64,000 nt of DNA from Salarchaeum sp. JOR-1 (GCF_007833275.1 NZ_CP042241.1:1922001-1986000); one strand, 5' to 3'. Positions 1 through 9,431 are shown, counted from the stretch's first letter. The notes: generated from the letters alone by a model not told the origin. Translations and numbers: made by a program.

Positions 1-1203
1 GTCGTGCTCGTCGTAGGCGTTCCGGAGGCTGACGCCGGGGAGGACGATGCTCATGTACTGCTGGGCGCTGAAGGCGTTCGTGACGAACGCGGCGATACCG
101 GTGCCGGCGACGAGGCTGTTCTCGCTCCAGACGAGGTCGAGGAGTTCGTCGGCGAGCACGGCGAGGACACCGATGCCTTCGAGGAGGCCGCCGAGGGAGA
201 GCGCGAGGGCGACGACGGTGACGGTCCACGCGGATCCGGAGAGCCCGCCGGTGACGAGCAGGCCGTTCACGAGTTCGACGCCCGTCTCGGGGCTGGTGCC
301 GTTGAGGAAGACGTTCCAGGCGGTGGTGAACTGCGCGCCCTGGAGGAGGATCGTGGTGAATGCGCCGGCGAAGACGCCGGTGACGAGCGTGGGGAGAGCG
401 GGGACGCCGTAGAGCGCGAGGCCGAAGGTGACGACGAGCGGCAGGAAGACGAACGGGGTCGTGGCGTAGGTGCCGGCGAGCGCGCCGCGGATGCTCTCGA
501 CCTGTCCGGCGGGGATCGCGCCGCCTGCGCGGAGTCCGAGGACGGCGTAGACGAGGACGGAGAGGCCGAGCGCGAGCGCGGTGCCGACCTTCATCGCGTC
601 GATGTGGTCGTAGAGGTCGGTGTTGGTGACGGCGGCGGCGAGGTTGGTGGTGTCGCTGAGCGGGCTCTGTTTGTCGCCGGCGTACGCGCCGGAGAGGATG
701 GCGCCGGCGGTCATCGGCGCGGGGATCCCGAGGCCGGATCCGATGCCGATGAAGGCGACGCCGAGCGTGCCGGCGGTCGTCCAGGAGCTCCCGATGGAGA
801 ACGCGACGACGGCGGCGAGCAGCGCGGTTATCGGGAGGAAGATTTCGGGCGTGAGTATGCCGAGGCCGTAGTACATGAGTCCGGGGATGGTTCCGGCGCT
901 GACCCAGGTGGCGATGAGTGCGTAGATGGTGAAGAGTATGAGGAGCGCCTGCAGGCCCATGATGAGGCCGTTCGAGACGGCGTCGTAGAGGTCGGCGTAC
1001 GTGAGTTCGAGGCGGACGAGACCGACGAGGCCGGCGAAGACGATGCTCCAGAGGAGGGGTGCGTGCGGTGCGAGTCCGAGGTAGCCGGAGCCGACACCGA
1101 GGAAGACGACGACGCCGAGGATTGGGAGAAGCGCCTCTCCGATCGAAGGCCGGCGTTCGGGCGGGATGTCGCTGAGGGTCTTGGGTTCGAAGTCGGAATC
1201 CAT
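1..1203 (-). CDS. nhaC: Na+/H+ antiporter NhaC family (C-terminus outside window)
   Basis: Secondary sodium/proton antiporter of the cytoplasmic membrane. The first 401 codons are visible from an ATG whose A is at 1203, and the gene runs off the left edge. The protein starts MDSDFEPKTL, followed by a chain of hydrophobic segments. About residue 165-185 it carries GDKQSPLSDTTN, the signature of NhaC/malate-lactate antiporters. An AT-rich TATA-like element lies about 28 bp upstream, so the message is probably leaderless. The transported ions (Na+ or an organic acid swap such as MleN) cannot be read from sequence; Na+ export is the natural inference for a halophile. Family call is firm, substrate less so. 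Confidence 0.9.
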   Translation of the reverse strand, partial: MDSDFEPKTLSDIPPERRPSIGEALLPILGVVVFLGVGSGYLGLAPHAPLLWSIVFAGLVGLVRLELTYADLYDAVSNGLIMGLQALLILFTIYALIATWVSAGTIPGLMYYGLGILTPEIFLPITALLAAVVAFSIGSSWTTAGTLGVAFIGIGSGLGIPAPMTAGAILSGAYAGDKQSPLSDTTNLAAAVTNTDLYDHIDAMKVGTALALGLSVLVYAVLGLRAGGAIPAGQVESIRGALAGTYATTPFVFLPLVVTFGLALYGVPALPTLVTGVFAGAFTTILLQGAQFTTAWNVFLNGTSPETGVELVNGLLVTGGLSGSAWTVTVVALALSLGGLLEGIGVLAVLADELLDLVWSENSLVAGTGIAAFVTNAFSAQQYMSIVLPGVSLRNAYDEHD

Positions 1204-1227
1204 CACCCCGGTATATCACTGTGGGGA

Positions 1228-1235
1228 ATTAAATA
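1228..1235 (-). promoter_or_regulatory. TATA box of nhaC
   Basis: The sequence attaaata on the plus strand reads TATTTAAT towards nhaC. It is centred about 28 bp before the ATG, the spacing typical of leaderless haloarchaeal transcripts. Inference from spacing and composition only. Confidence 0.5.
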
Positions 1236-1319
1236 CTGTTGATTCATGTCTATTGGGAATCAGACGGGGGCGTACCGACACCCCAACGTTCAGTAAGCAC
1301 GACGGCTTTCCCTCCATCA

Positions 1320-1721
1320 ATGCGCATGGAACTCCGGGTCTGCAAGCACTGCCACGACGGGGAACACGGGAACCCCGAGAAGACAGCGGTCACGCGGGAC
1401 ATGGTGCGCTGCGCGAAACGCGTCCGCGAGTACAAAGACCTCATCGGCCTCGACAGCCTCTACATCACCATGGTGGAGGAAGGAGAACCCGGCGGCGCCG
1501 AAGCCCTCCCCGCCATCGTCGCGTCCATCCAAGACGACCAGATATCGCTCTCGGACACCCAGCTCGTCATGGAGGACGACGACGGCAACATGCTCGTCTA
1601 CCCCGAGCCCGAGGACATCCTCGAAGTCCTCACGCGGAACATCGACCAGCTCTCAGAACAGACGCGCCAGGACGTGACGGTCGAGCTCTCCGAAGAAGGC
1701 TCGGAGATGCTGACGCGCTAG
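1320..1721 (+). CDS. Conserved small acidic protein with N-terminal CxxC
   Basis: A 133-residue protein of unknown function. I start it at the ATG at 1320 (MRMELRV) rather than the upstream in-frame ATG at 1239, because the extra 27 residues look non-coding and lie in the nhaC promoter region. CKHCHDGEHGN near residues 8-18 could bind a metal. The remainder is acidic and helical with no motif I recognise. It ends tail to tail with the next minus-strand gene, overlapping by 4 bp (CTAG). Not obviously part of the formate dehydrogenase operon, since it faces the other way. Confidence 0.75.
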   Translation: MRMELRVCKHCHDGEHGNPEKTAVTRDMVRCAKRVREYKDLIGLDSLYITMVEEGEPGGAEALPAIVASIQDDQISLSDTQLVMEDDDGNMLVYPEPEDILEVLTRNIDQLSEQTRQDVTVELSEEGSEMLTR

Positions 1722-1897
1722 ACGACCGAGACGACGACGAGCGCCAGGAAGACGCTCACCGCGATGGCGCGCAGCAAGTCGGCAGTGCTGTTCTGTGGAT
1801 CCGCCTCCTCGCGGGAGACCGCCCAGATACCGAACACGAGCGCCGCGCCCGCGAGCAACGCGACCACGGCGTACACGAGGTCGAGGAGCGCGCTCAT
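1718..1897 (-). CDS. 59-residue two-helix membrane protein, last gene of formate dehydrogenase operon
   Basis: A short protein (starts MSALLDLVYA) with two hydrophobic segments, about residues 5-25 and 42-58, separated by a charged loop around REEADPQNS. Its ATG overlaps the stop of the cytochrome b gene as ATGA (1894-1897), so translation is likely coupled and it is probably made with the dehydrogenase complex. No family is recognised. It could be an assembly or accessory membrane subunit. Function is inferred from position alone. Confidence 0.75.
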   Translation of the reverse strand: MSALLDLVYAVVALLAGAALVFGIWAVSREEADPQNSTADLLRAIAVSVFLALVVVSVV

Positions 1898-2892
1898 TCC
1901 TCCACCTCCCCGCCGTCGGCGGCGGTAGTTCGCCCTTCTTCACGCTGCTGCTTCTCGAAGCGAGCGCGGAGGAGGTTCCCGTAGACGGACAGCACGATCC
2001 CCATGAACAGGACGACGATTCCGAAGTTCACGCCGATGACGAGCGGGAGACTCGTCGGGCCGCCGCCGGGCGCGAGGTCGACCGGAATCGGGTAGCCGCC
2101 GTCGTAGATCGAGGCGACGAGGACACTCACGATTCCGATGACGACCACCGATCCGACGAGGTTCGTGACCCAGCGCCACGACGGCTTCAGGCGGAGTTTC
2201 TCGATGCCCGTACCGTCGTGGTCGCTCGCACCGTGGTAGCTCGGCGTGATGTTCTTCGGCACGAACGCCTTCAGCTCCACAGGGTAGAACGCGGGATGGA
2301 AACCGTGTTCGAAGATGTGGAACATGACCCCCATAATCATGATGACGCCCAGAAGGCCGTGGAAGACGATGAACGCCGTCGCCGCCGCCTTCGTCGCCAT
2401 GATCTGCATCAGGCCGGTCTTGCTCCAGATGAGCAGCCCCGAGATCATCAGGAGGGTGAGCTCGACGGTGAAAATGGCGATGACGCCCTTCCCGATGTAG
2501 GAGAGAAGGGGAACCTCGTCGGCCGTGTAGCCCGCGAACTGGCGGGCGTTCGGGTGGCGTTCCTCTGCCTTCCCGAGGACGAACTTCACGTCCTGGACGA
2601 ACGCGTCTACGTCGCCCCTCGTCGGGAGGATCGCCTTGAAGTTCTTCCGCCGCCCCGGCCCGACGAGCATGAACGTCAGCCAGAACACGGTGAGCACGAT
2701 GAGCGCGAGCCCAGCGATGCGGTGGAGCGAGAGCACGCCCGTGTTCCCGCCCATGAGTTCGAGCACCCACCAGAGTTCGTCGTTGAACATCACGGCGTAC
2801 CCCGTGAAGAACAACAGGAACACGTCGAGGGCGAGCAGGCTGTGGAAGACCGTCGTCACCTTCGTGAACTTCCCGTGGTCGAGATTCGTCAT
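1894..2892 (-). CDS. Formate dehydrogenase cytochrome b (gamma) subunit
   Basis: A 332-residue membrane protein of the FdnI/cytochrome b561 type, which anchors the dehydrogenase and passes electrons to the quinone pool. Predicted helices are near residues 15-35, 56-78, 132-155, 170-193 and two more in the last 100. Candidate haem ligands are H17, H57, H178, H192, H196 and H199; the FHSLL and LHRIAG contexts are typical. It is longer than E. coli FdnI (about 217 residues), with a charged loop at 80-125 and an extra C-terminal helix pair. Start and stop overlap the neighbouring genes by ATGA, so it sits inside one transcription unit. Confidence 0.88.
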   Translation of the reverse strand: MTNLDHGKFTKVTTVFHSLLALDVFLLFFTGYAVMFNDELWWVLELMGGNTGVLSLHRIAGLALIVLTVFWLTFMLVGPGRRKNFKAILPTRGDVDAFVQDVKFVLGKAEERHPNARQFAGYTADEVPLLSYIGKGVIAIFTVELTLLMISGLLIWSKTGLMQIMATKAAATAFIVFHGLLGVIMIMGVMFHIFEHGFHPAFYPVELKAFVPKNITPSYHGASDHDGTGIEKLRLKPSWRWVTNLVGSVVVIGIVSVLVASIYDGGYPIPVDLAPGGGPTSLPLVIGVNFGIVVLFMGIVLSVYGNLLRARFEKQQREEGRTTAADGGEVEE

Positions 2893-3278
2893 TCGCCCTC
2901 ACCCCGTGTATCCGCGGCGTTCCCGCCGTCCGTCGCCGTGCGCGCGTTCTCGTCGGCGTGAACCGGCGGCTTCATCCGCGCCGCGAGCCGGCGGAAGGAC
3001 GCCCAGTGAATGAACACCATCACGAGGATGAACAGGCCCATGAGGATGTCGGCGGCGTGGACGAGCACGATGAGCCAGTCGAGGACGGTCGACGAGTTCC
3101 CCTGCACGAAGTCCGTGCCGACGCCGCCGCCCGCCACGGTCGGCTGGACGCGAAAGAGGTTCTCGTGGAAGATGTTGTAGCCCTGCACGAACCAGAGTGA
3201 CGCGGCGGCGACGGCGAGGCCGACAACCGCGCTGACGACCACCGCGACGCCCTCGGAGAGACCACGGCGGTCGCTCAT
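2889..3278 (-). CDS. Small membrane subunit of formate dehydrogenase operon
   Basis: A 129-residue protein beginning MSDRRGLSEG. The longer reading frame upstream of this ATG overlaps the ferredoxin subunit gene and is a shadow; the ATG at 3278 overlaps that gene's TGA. There are two hydrophobic segments (about 10-30 and 65-90) with an exposed stretch between them, and a hydrophilic acidic tail. The topology resembles a minimal membrane anchor, but no haem or cluster ligand pattern is evident. I do not recognise a named family. Placement between the ferredoxin and cytochrome b subunits argues for a structural role in the complex. Confidence 0.8.
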   Translation of the reverse strand: MSDRRGLSEGVAVVVSAVVGLAVAAASLWFVQGYNIFHENLFRVQPTVAGGGVGTDFVQGNSSTVLDWLIVLVHAADILMGLFILVMVFIHWASFRRLAARMKPPVHADENARTATDGGNAADTRGEGE

Positions 3279-3940
3279 CACTGGAACACCTCCGCGTCGT
3301 CGCCGAAGATGACTTCCATCGCGGTGTCGTTGAAGAACGGTTCCGTCTCCCGCGCTTCCATCTCGCTCGCGATCTGCTGGGAGGTGCCGACGAGGATGGC
3401 GTCCGTCGCACACTCCTCGGCACACGCCGGGCCCTTCCCGACGGTCTGGCGTTCCTCACACATCGTACACTTGTCCATGATGCCGCCCGTTCCGACGAGG
3501 CTCGCCGTCCCCTCGTCCGAGTCCGGGAACTGCGGCGCGCCGAACGGACACGCGGACAGGCAGTACTGACAGCCGACACAGAGGTCTTCTGAGACCTGCA
3601 CGAAGCCGTCGTCGTTCTTCTGGAGCGCGTCGGTCGGACAGACGGAGACACAGGGCGCGTCCTCGCAGTGATAACACTGCATCGGAATGCTCGTCTCGCC
3701 CGGCATCGACCCCTTGTCCAGCGCCTCCGGAGAGTCCGTGTTCAGGCTCATCGGATCCGCCTCCTGGCCCTCGAACATGGTGGAGATGCTGATTCGCTGT
3801 TCGTCCTTCGGGATGTCCCACGTGCGCTTGCACGCGACAACACACCCCCCGCAGTCGATACACGCCTCGACGTCCGGGAAGATTCGTGTGCCCTCCCCGG
3901 TCGACATGACGCCCTGACCCATTCGTTCCTTACTGGACAT
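3278..3940 (-). CDS. Formate dehydrogenase iron-sulfur (beta) subunit
   Basis: A 220-residue ferredoxin subunit that wires the catalytic subunit to cytochrome b. Sixteen cysteines form four [4Fe-4S] sites: C27/30/33/37, C89/92/97/101, C121/124/127/131 and C158/161/173/177. This is the FdnH/DmsB/PhsB arrangement. Unlike E. coli FdnH it has no C-terminal membrane helix, so the separate small membrane protein downstream may fill that role. It begins 3 bp after the stop of the catalytic subunit gene and ends in an overlap with the next gene. Confidence 0.92.
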   Translation of the reverse strand: MSSKERMGQGVMSTGEGTRIFPDVEACIDCGGCVVACKRTWDIPKDEQRISISTMFEGQEADPMSLNTDSPEALDKGSMPGETSIPMQCYHCEDAPCVSVCPTDALQKNDDGFVQVSEDLCVGCQYCLSACPFGAPQFPDSDEGTASLVGTGGIMDKCTMCEERQTVGKGPACAEECATDAILVGTSQQIASEMEARETEPFFNDTAMEVIFGDDAEVFQ

Positions 3941-3943
3941 AAT

Positions 3944-6900
3944 CTATTGCACCGTCGTGTTGTCCCGCACGTCGAAGTCTTTCTGTGTCCCGATGTCGTC
4001 CGCGTCCTGAGGGAACGAGACCGCCGAGAGGTCGATTCCCATTTCGAGTTCGTCGACGACGGACTGCGTCGCCTTCTGCACCTTCACCATCGCGGCTTTC
4101 GTCTCCTGCATCTGCGTCTCGACGTCGTACCCACGGGAGGTGATGATGTTCACTGAATCCCCGATGGCGAGAGGCGCGCTCCCCTCCGGATACTTGTCGA
4201 GCAAGCTCTCACCGCGCCACATACCGCCCCAGTGGAACGGCAGGAAGACCTCCTTCGAGTTCGGTCGATGCGTGACCCGCGCCTTCACGAGGATGGAGCC
4301 GCGGTCGGTCGTCGACACGGTTACGAGGTCGCCGCCGTCCACGCCGAGTTCCTCCGCGAGGTCGGGGTGGATTTCGGCGTACATGTGGGGCTGGAGGTCG
4401 GCGAGGAAGATGTTCGACCGGGACTCCGCACCGCCACCCTGGTGTTCGACCTGCCGACCGGTGGTCATAACGACCGTTCCGGGGTCGTCCGGACTGAACC
4501 CCTGGGAGGCCAGCTGATCCATCGCGTTCCGCTGCGTGACCGCGTTGTTCTGATCCAGCCGATAGAAGTTCGTCTGCTGGCCGTTTGCCGGCCACTCCTC
4601 CACGAGATCCGGCCGCGGGCTCTCGATCGGTTCGCGGTGGACCGGGACGGTGTCGATGAAGTTCCAGGTCACGCCGCGCGCCCGTCCGCGCCCCGTCGGC
4701 GCGTCCGGCTGTTTGTAATCGTACTGCTGGTAGAACGACTCGTCGAAGTTCGCCCAGTCGTACGTCCGGTTCATCGCGACGGCCGTGTCGTAGACGGACT
4801 TGTCCTCGCGGAGCGCGTACTCGAACGGAATCGTCAACGCGTCCGGGTTCGTGGGGTCGTCCGGCATCGTCGTCGCGAAGCCCGGATACTGGGGGACGCC
4901 CTGGATTTCGCCGCTGAACGAGGAGTTCGGCCAGTCCGGCGTGTACGAATCGCGGAGCATGTTCAGCCCCGCCTCGCCCTTGGCGTCGTACGTCTCCTGC
5001 ATCGGATACGGCTTGTCGGTGTCCATCGCCTCCCACTCCTGTGGGGTCGGCGCCTGCACGCCCCAGCGAGAGCGGAAGTCCTGGCCGCCGTTCCGCGGGT
5101 CGATGTCGTCCCGCCAGATGATCGGCGTCCCGGGGTGGCCTTCCCCCCAGCACGGCCACGGAAGCATCCAGTACTCGCCCGAGACGGGGAGGCTTTCCTC
5201 GTGGCACTTCGTGTCCTCCGTGCTGAACGCGTAGTCGTACTCGAGGTGTTGCTGGAGCCGCGCGGGATCCTGCTGGTAGCCGATCGTCCGGACGCCGAGG
5301 TTCACCTCGCGAAGGGCCTCCTCGTACGTCGACTTCCCGTTGTACATGTCGGGTCCGCTCCCCCAGTCGAAGTGCTCGCCCATGCCGAGCCGATCCGCGA
5401 GCTCCTGCATGATCTGCATGTCCGGCTTCGTGTTGTGGCTGGGCGGCCGAACGGGCTCAGACCACTGGACGGCCCGATGGGAGTTCGTCACGGATCGGTG
5501 GTGTTCGTACTGGCTCGCCGCCGGCAGGAGGATGACGCCGTCGTCGCGGTCTTGCATCACGGACGTGACGCTCGGGAAGAGGTCGACCACCACGAGCAGG
5601 TCGAGGGCCTCCATCGCCTGCTTCATCTTCTCCATCTCGCTGATGGAGTTCGAGGAGTGCCCCCAGATGAACGCCGCCTTCAGTTTGTCCGGCTGGTAGA
5701 GCGGCGTGTCGTGGAGCCGGTCGGGCTGGTCGAGCGCGCCCTCGAACCAGCGTGCGACCGTCATCCCCTTCTGGAACATCATCGAGCGGTCTTCCTCGGT
5801 GAGGGTCTCGTCTTCGGTTCCGGACTGCTTCCGGTAGACCTCCTCCGGCATGACGTCGTACTTCTGGTAGAGTTCCTCGTACGAGATGTCGCCGCTCGTG
5901 TACGGGCTCTTCGACCAGACGTCCGTCCAGTACTGCCAGGAGCCTTTCGAACTCACCGAGTAGTAGCCGGGGAGGACGTGGCTCGCGACGCCGAGGTCGG
6001 TCGCGCCCTGCACGTTCGCGTGGCCGCGCATCACCTGGAGGCCGCCGCCGGATCGGGCGGCGCTCCCGGAGGCGAGCGAGAGCAGCGCGTACGACCGGAT
6101 GTTCTGCGTGCCGTTGTTGTGCTGGGTGCCGCCCATCGCCCACTCGATCTGGACGCTCGGCTTGTTCTCGATGATGAGGTCGCCGAGCTCCCGGATCTGG
6201 TCTTCCGGAATCCACGTGATGTCCGCGACGGTTTCGAGGTCGTACTTGTCGAGTTCGACGGCGACGTCCTCCCAGGCCTGCACGCGCTCTGAGAGCATAT
6301 CGCGGTCGAGTTCGTTCTGGTCGCGGAGGTACTTGATGAGCCCCATCATCAGGGCGACGTCCGTCCCGGGACGGATGCGGTAGAAGTTGTCCGCGTGCGC
6401 CGAGGTCTTCGTGAACCGGGCGTCCACGGACGCGATGGTGCCGCCGCGCTTCTGGCCCTCGAGGATGTGCTGCATCGCGATCGGATGGGCTTCGGCGGGA
6501 TTCTGCCCGATGATGATGTTGAGGTCGTAGTTCCGGTAGTCGTTGATCGTGTTCGTCATCGCGCCGTAGCCCCACGTGTTCGCGAGGCCGGCGACGGTCG
6601 TCGAGTGACAGATACGGGCCTGGTGGTCGACGTTGTTCGTGCCGAACAGCGAGGAGAGCTTCCGGAACGCGTACGCCTCCTCGTTCGAGTGGTGGGCAGA
6701 CCCCATCCAGAAGACGCTGTCACGGCTGTGTTCCTCGACGATTCGGTCGAGTTCGTCCGTGATGTGGCTGTAGGCCTCGTCCCACGTGATCTTCTTCCAC
6801 TCGCCGTTCTCCTTCCGCATCGGGTGCTTCAGTCGGCGGTCGGAGTGTTCGCTCCCGTAGATGGCTGCGCCCTTCGAACAGAGCGAGCCGTTATTGATCG

Positions 6901-7156
6901 GGTTCTCGTGCCAGGGTTCCTGGCCGACGAACGCGTTCCCTTCGCGTTCGCCGTGGAATCCGCAACCGACCGCACAGAAGTTACAGATAGTCTTTGTCAG
7001 TTCTCCGTCGGTGTCTGTCCCGTCAGTCTCCCCATCGCCGTTCTCGGCGAGGACTTGCCCGGCGCCGCTGCCGCCGAGCGCGAGCGCGCCTGCGACGGCG
7101 CTCGCCTTCATGAACGACCGTCTGTCGAGGTCGAGCGAGACTGGCTCGGCACTCAC
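3944..7156 (-). CDS. fdhA: Formate dehydrogenase catalytic (alpha) subunit, Tat-exported molybdo/tungsto-enzyme
   Basis: A 1070-residue bis-MGD oxidoreductase oxidising formate on the outer face of the membrane. The twin-arginine signal is DRRSFMK at residues 11-17, with a hydrophobic stretch to about 36. C58, C61, C65 and C93 bind a [4Fe-4S] cluster. The metal ligand is C183 in HQARICHSTTV, where E. coli FdnG has selenocysteine, followed by the catalytic H184. The C-terminal molydopterin-dinucleotide domain starts near residue 900. Start is GTG at 7156 with a TATA box about 34 bp upstream. First gene of a five-gene operon. Whether Mo or W is used cannot be told; other family members oxidise different substrates, but the RICH context supports formate. 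Confidence 0.9.
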   Translation of the reverse strand: MSAEPVSLDLDRRSFMKASAVAGALALGGSGAGQVLAENGDGETDGTDTDGELTKTICNFCAVGCGFHGEREGNAFVGQEPWHENPINNGSLCSKGAAIYGSEHSDRRLKHPMRKENGEWKKITWDEAYSHITDELDRIVEEHSRDSVFWMGSAHHSNEEAYAFRKLSSLFGTNNVDHQARICHSTTVAGLANTWGYGAMTNTINDYRNYDLNIIIGQNPAEAHPIAMQHILEGQKRGGTIASVDARFTKTSAHADNFYRIRPGTDVALMMGLIKYLRDQNELDRDMLSERVQAWEDVAVELDKYDLETVADITWIPEDQIRELGDLIIENKPSVQIEWAMGGTQHNNGTQNIRSYALLSLASGSAARSGGGLQVMRGHANVQGATDLGVASHVLPGYYSVSSKGSWQYWTDVWSKSPYTSGDISYEELYQKYDVMPEEVYRKQSGTEDETLTEEDRSMMFQKGMTVARWFEGALDQPDRLHDTPLYQPDKLKAAFIWGHSSNSISEMEKMKQAMEALDLLVVVDLFPSVTSVMQDRDDGVILLPAASQYEHHRSVTNSHRAVQWSEPVRPPSHNTKPDMQIMQELADRLGMGEHFDWGSGPDMYNGKSTYEEALREVNLGVRTIGYQQDPARLQQHLEYDYAFSTEDTKCHEESLPVSGEYWMLPWPCWGEGHPGTPIIWRDDIDPRNGGQDFRSRWGVQAPTPQEWEAMDTDKPYPMQETYDAKGEAGLNMLRDSYTPDWPNSSFSGEIQGVPQYPGFATTMPDDPTNPDALTIPFEYALREDKSVYDTAVAMNRTYDWANFDESFYQQYDYKQPDAPTGRGRARGVTWNFIDTVPVHREPIESPRPDLVEEWPANGQQTNFYRLDQNNAVTQRNAMDQLASQGFSPDDPGTVVMTTGRQVEHQGGGAESRSNIFLADLQPHMYAEIHPDLAEELGVDGGDLVTVSTTDRGSILVKARVTHRPNSKEVFLPFHWGGMWRGESLLDKYPEGSAPLAIGDSVNIITSRGYDVETQMQETKAAMVKVQKATQSVVDELEMGIDLSAVSFPQDADDIGTQKDFDVRDNTTVQ

Positions 7157-7184
7157 TTTGATTCACCCCACATTGTTCTGCTAC

Positions 7185-7195
7185 TAATATTAATA
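7185..7195 (-). promoter_or_regulatory. TATA box of the formate dehydrogenase operon
   Basis: The sequence taatattaata is an AT island in GC-rich DNA, about 34 bp before the GTG start of fdhA. Together with the plus-strand element at 7248 it makes a 160-bp divergent promoter region where a shared oxygen- or redox-responsive regulator could act. No operator is identified. Confidence 0.55.
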
Positions 7196-7247
7196 ACGGC
7201 CGGGGCACTAAGGTGTTACCACGGCTGTCAACTATGTACAAAAAACG

Positions 7248-7255
7248 TTATATAG
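7248..7255 (+). promoter_or_regulatory. TATA box of the HdrA/MvhD-like gene
   Basis: TTATATAG lies about 65-70 bp before the ATG at 7320, giving an expected leader of roughly 40-45 nt. That leader holds an SD-like GAGGT at 7310-7314, five bases before the ATG. So this transcript, unlike most in the window, probably uses ribosome-binding-site initiation. Confidence 0.5.
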
Positions 7256-7319
7256 AACTGCTTGCACGTTGTTTGATCACGGCAAGACCTTTCCCCCAGC
7301 CACCCGCACGAGGTAGTGA

Positions 7320-9431
7320 ATGAACACCGGGGCTTTCGTCTGCTCCTGCGCAGACACCTGCGACATCGACCTCGAGGAGGTCCGTGACGGCGTCCGCGAC
7401 GTCGACGTCGTCGCGAGTTCCAGCCTCCTCTGCGAAGACGGACTCGACGGCGTCTCGTACGTCATCGACGAGCACGACCTCGACCAACTCATCGTCACCA
7501 CGCCCGACGACGGCTGCCAGGCCAAACTCCGGGACGTGGCGGACGCACACGACCTCCACCCGGACGCGGTGGAGTTCGTCGACCACCGCGAATCCGCCGG
7601 CTGGGTTCACGAACGCGCCGACGCGACCGACAAGACCGCTCGCCTGATCAATCGCGCGTCCACGGGCCTCGAACACGAGGCGCCCTCGCGGAGCGTCTCC
7701 CGGCAGGCCGGCGAGCGCGTCGCCGTCGTCGGGGACGCCGAGGCAGCCGCGACGCTCGCCGACTCCGCCGACGTGACCCTCATCGCGCACGGCCACGACT
7801 ACGCAGACCGCGACGTCGACCTGGACGGCGTGACCGTCGAACGCGGACACGTCATGGACGTCCACGGCGAGTTCGGCGGGTTCGACCTCACCGTCGAGGC
7901 GCGCGTCACCGACGACTGCGTCTCCTGCATGAAGTGCGTTCGCCGCGGCCCTGACGACCAGGTCACCGCGGCGCCGGTCGACATCGCGCCCGGCGCCGAG
8001 GACGGCGACTGGACGGAGTGTCCGACGGACGCCATCGACCTCGACGGCACCGCGCGGACGCTGTCGTTCGACCAGGTCGTCCACCCCGGTGCGGACGCGG
8101 ACACCCGCGCCGGCCGCGTCGGCTTCTACACGGGCCCCGTCGACCCCGCCACCGTCGCCGCCGTCGAAGACCTCTTGGGCGGCGTCGAGAAACCCCAGTT
8201 CCTCGACCTCGAGATGGACGTCTGCGCGGCCGGCGACCACGGCCAGGTCGGCTGTAACGCCTGCGTCGACGCCTGCCCGCACGGCGCGGTCTCACGAGAA
8301 CGCGTGGACAGCGTGGAGTTCGACCCCGTCGCATGCGAGAACTGCGGCGCCTGCACGAGTTCGTGTCCGACCGGCGCCACCCGACTCCGGGAGCCGTCGA
8401 ACGAACGCATCGCCCGCGAGGTCGAAGCCGTCACGACGAGCGAGAACGACGACGGCGGCTGGCTGTTCGACCGCGGTAACGACGGCATCGAGACCGAGGT
8501 CGTCGCGTTCGTCTGCTCGGAGCGCGCGGAACGCGCCGTCCGCTCCATCGGCAAGCACGCCGCCCGCGAGAACGACCTCACCTACCCACCCATTCTCCCC
8601 GTGCGCGTGAACTGCACGGACACCATCGGCGAAGGCCACGTCATGCACGCGCTCGCCGCGGGCGCCGACGGCGTCGCCATCGTCGGCTGCGGCGACGGGT
8701 GTCTCCACTCCGGCCCGGATCCGAAAGCCGCCCTCGTCGACCGCCTCAACACCGCGACGACCGACCTCGGACTGGGCGAACGCACGGCGTTCTTCGCGCC
8801 CGACCCCGACGACCCACACGGGTTCGCCGCGGACATCACCGCGTTCTTCGACGGCCTCGAGGAGACGGCGATTCCGACGGGCGAACACGAGGCGACGGGC
8901 GTCGTGGACGCCGAGAAACCCAATCCGGAGTTCAACAGCCACGACTGGACGCTCGAATCGGTACGGGAGATCGTCGACCACGTCGACCCCGAACGGGACG
9001 TGATCCGTGGGCTGGCCGACTTCGGCGTGATGTCGGTGAGCGACGACTGCACGTTCACGCCGACGTGTTCGACGCTCTGTCCGACGGACGCCATCGAACG
9101 GGACGGCGAAGCCGGCCTCCGGTTCAACCACGAGCGCTGCGTGAACTGCGGGCTCTGCGAGGACGGCTGCGTCGAGGACGCCATCACGATGAAGAACGGA
9201 CTCGACCTCACCCGACTCCCCGAAAACCGGGACGGCGAAGCGTGGGAGACGGTCGCGGACGGAGAGATGCAGGAGTGTCGGCGCTGCGGGAAGCCCTTCA
9301 CGAGTCAGGCGTCCGCGGAGAAAATCGAGGGCGAAGTCGGCGACGTCGTCGCCGGAATCGCGCCCGACGCCGAGGGAAGCATCTTCGAGTACTGTGGTGA
9401 CTGCCGGGCGAAACTGGTGTACGACGTATGA
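7320..9431 (+). CDS. HdrA-like / ferredoxin / MvhD fusion protein (multi [4Fe-4S] electron-transfer protein)
   Basis: A 703-residue soluble protein. Residues 1-120 resemble the N-terminus of heterodisulfide reductase subunit A (FVCSCADTC, then VDHRESAGWVHE). About 130-195 is a reduced Rossmann-like piece without a clear FAD-binding glycine motif. Ferredoxin modules follow: C200/203/206/C234; C312/315/319 with C302, and C339/342/345/349. Residues 392-515 match MvhD, the hydrogenase-heterodisulfide reductase linker, with C399, C432, C457 and C461. Two more clusters (C577/583/587 and C607/610/613/617) and a possible zinc ribbon (C653/656, C692/695) end it. It is divergent from formate dehydrogenase and coupled to a TorD chaperone. 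It probably moves electrons between formate dehydrogenase, ferredoxin and an unknown acceptor; bifurcation is unproven. Confidence 0.8.
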   Translation: MNTGAFVCSCADTCDIDLEEVRDGVRDVDVVASSSLLCEDGLDGVSYVIDEHDLDQLIVTTPDDGCQAKLRDVADAHDLHPDAVEFVDHRESAGWVHERADATDKTARLINRASTGLEHEAPSRSVSRQAGERVAVVGDAEAAATLADSADVTLIAHGHDYADRDVDLDGVTVERGHVMDVHGEFGGFDLTVEARVTDDCVSCMKCVRRGPDDQVTAAPVDIAPGAEDGDWTECPTDAIDLDGTARTLSFDQVVHPGADADTRAGRVGFYTGPVDPATVAAVEDLLGGVEKPQFLDLEMDVCAAGDHGQVGCNACVDACPHGAVSRERVDSVEFDPVACENCGACTSSCPTGATRLREPSNERIAREVEAVTTSENDDGGWLFDRGNDGIETEVVAFVCSERAERAVRSIGKHAARENDLTYPPILPVRVNCTDTIGEGHVMHALAAGADGVAIVGCGDGCLHSGPDPKAALVDRLNTATTDLGLGERTAFFAPDPDDPHGFAADITAFFDGLEETAIPTGEHEATGVVDAEKPNPEFNSHDWTLESVREIVDHVDPERDVIRGLADFGVMSVSDDCTFTPTCSTLCPTDAIERDGEAGLRFNHERCVNCGLCEDGCVEDAITMKNGLDLTRLPENRDGEAWETVADGEMQECRRCGKPFTSQASAEKIEGEVGDVVAGIAPDAEGSIFEYCGDCRAKLVYDV

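Noticed and set aside
4-1242. Plus-strand 412-residue open frame
   Set aside because: It is the antisense of nhaC: highly acidic nonsense with no motif, whereas the minus strand encodes a clear antiporter.
3944-7156. Selenocysteine in the formate dehydrogenase
   Set aside because: The metal-ligand codon is a normal Cys (RICHSTTV) and no in-frame TGA interrupts the gene.
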